5,427 nt of DNA from an uncultured Oscillospiraceae bacterium (GTDB lineage: Bacteria > Bacillota_A > Clostridia > Oscillospirales > Oscillospiraceae), in assembly GCA_900757695.1 (NCBI GenBank), contig CAAEOU010000358.1, positions 1-5,427 of the forward strand, in the 5' to 3' direction. Position numbers and translations under genes: made by a program. The stretch's first letter is position 1; each line of letters opens with the position of its first letter. Below are positions 4,772-5,427 of this stretch, in pieces. The notes under the pieces were generated by a model. It searched no databases. It saw only the letters and a program-made list of their open reading frames with translations, and had not been told where the DNA came from.

Positions 4772-5427
4772 ATGAAAAGAAGAATTTCTGCACTGCTACT
4801 GGCAGCCGTTATGGCTTTCGGCATGTGCGCCTGCGGCTCCAAGGATTCTGGCTCTGCTGCCGCATCTGACAAGGCAAGCGAGACTACAGCCTCCACTGCT
4901 ACTGAGACCACATCTACGGATGGTGGCTACACAGAGGCTGAGCTGGGCGGTGACTTCACGCTGCGTGTTGGCATGGACTGCGCTTATGCGCCCTACTGCT
5001 GGACGCAGGACGATGATTCCAATGGTGCTGTAAAGATTGCGGATACCGATCAGTATGTCTGCGGCTACGATGTAGAAATCGCAAAGATGATCTGCGAGAA
5101 GTACGGCTGGAATCTGGAGATTGTTAAGGTCGATTGGGACGGCATTATTCTGGCGCTGAACTCCAACAAGATCGACTGCATCATCGACGGCATGGGCGTG
5201 ACCGAAGAGCGTCTTCAGTCTGTGAACTTCTCCAACTACTACTGGTCCTCTGAGCAGGTCATGGTGGTTCGTGCTGACAGCAAGTATGCCGATGCACATT
5301 CTCTGGAAGACTTTGCCGGTGCAAAGGTCACCAGCCAGCTGAACTCCATGTGGATCCCCCTGATCTCCCAGATCCCCGATGTTGTAGAAGAGCCCGGCCT
5401 GTCCGGTACCCCTGAGCTGCTGGTTGC
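4772..5427 (+). CDS. Polar-amino-acid-type ABC transporter substrate-binding lipoprotein (C-terminus cut by window edge)
   Basis: The visible 218 codons encode an extracytoplasmic receptor of the family 3 (SBP_bac_3) type, usually about 260-300 residues. Residues 1-20 are a lipoprotein signal peptide (MKRRISALLLAAVMAFGMCA) with the lipid-modified Cys expected at position 21. A Ser/Thr/Ala-rich tether follows at 24-50. The binding domain starts at LRVGMDCAYAPYCW (64-77), continues with the family signature region GYDVEIAKMICEKYG (98-112), then the typical WDGIILALNSNKIDCIIDGMGVTEERLQSVNFS (122-154) and a second-lobe start near 160. GAGGCGG (4758-4764) lies 7 nt before ATG. The receptor delivers its ligand to a membrane permease and ATPase, presumably encoded beyond the right edge. 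Next to an FrlB-family deglycase, a glycated amino acid such as fructoselysine is a likely ligand, but ordinary amino acids are not excluded. Five cysteines (70, 76, 97, 108, 136) in the binding domain are unusual for an exported protein. Confidence 0.9.
   Translation, partial: MKRRISALLLAAVMAFGMCACGSKDSGSAAASDKASETTASTATETTSTDGGYTEAELGGDFTLRVGMDCAYAPYCWTQDDDSNGAVKIADTDQYVCGYDVEIAKMICEKYGWNLEIVKVDWDGIILALNSNKIDCIIDGMGVTEERLQSVNFSNYYWSSEQVMVVRADSKYADAHSLEDFAGAKVTSQLNSMWIPLISQIPDVVEEPGLSGTPELLV

Noticed and set aside
4796..5299. A 167-codon minus-strand open frame opposite the ABC receptor
   Set aside because: The plus-strand frame has a signal peptide, lipobox and family 3 receptor motifs. 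The reverse frame is a shadow of its codon usage.

Overview
The window looks like part of the chromosome of a Gram-positive anaerobe of the Bacillota, most likely a gut Clostridia of the Oscillospiraceae type. This is inferred from strong GGAGG-type ribosome binding sites, a SpoVB-like flippase, a cysteine-containing lipoprotein with a Clostridia-style signal peptide, moderately GC-rich genes with an AT-rich intergenic region, and an Amadori-compound deglycase next to an amino-acid ABC transporter receptor. The genus cannot be fixed from the sequence alone. No mobile element, CRISPR array, tRNA or rRNA was seen.

Left part (1-1827), all on the minus strand. A uridine kinase gene (udk) ends in a strong intrinsic terminator. 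Only 11 bp further on begins the promoter of a second gene, a MerR-type DNA-binding domain fused to a class I SAM-dependent methyltransferase, which runs off the left edge. Its promoter has the distorted architecture expected of a MerR target: TTGACA and TATACT are 19 bp apart, with a perfect 15-bp palindrome in the spacer. The protein therefore very probably regulates itself.

Middle (1828-3536). A 152-bp divergent region separates udk from a plus-strand gene for a polytopic membrane protein of the SpoVB/MurJ/Wzx-like flippase superfamily. That gene converges on the next one, and its last codons and stop lie inside the intrinsic terminator of the opposing gene.

Right part (3537-5427). A minus-strand two-SIS-domain protein of the FrlB (fructoselysine-6-phosphate deglycase) family is divergent from a plus-strand polar-amino-acid ABC transporter substrate-binding lipoprotein, which is cut by the right edge. 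The 257-bp AT-rich region between them carries a promoter for each gene, a 9-mer that occurs once in each early leader on opposite strands, an 8-bp inverted repeat between the promoters, and another 8-bp inverted repeat just after the start of the receptor transcript. The simplest reading is one Amadori-product utilisation locus: the lipoprotein captures a glycated amino acid or related compound, and the deglycase splits the phosphorylated form into a sugar phosphate and an amino acid, under shared regulation. The kinase and the permease/ATPase genes would have to lie outside the window.
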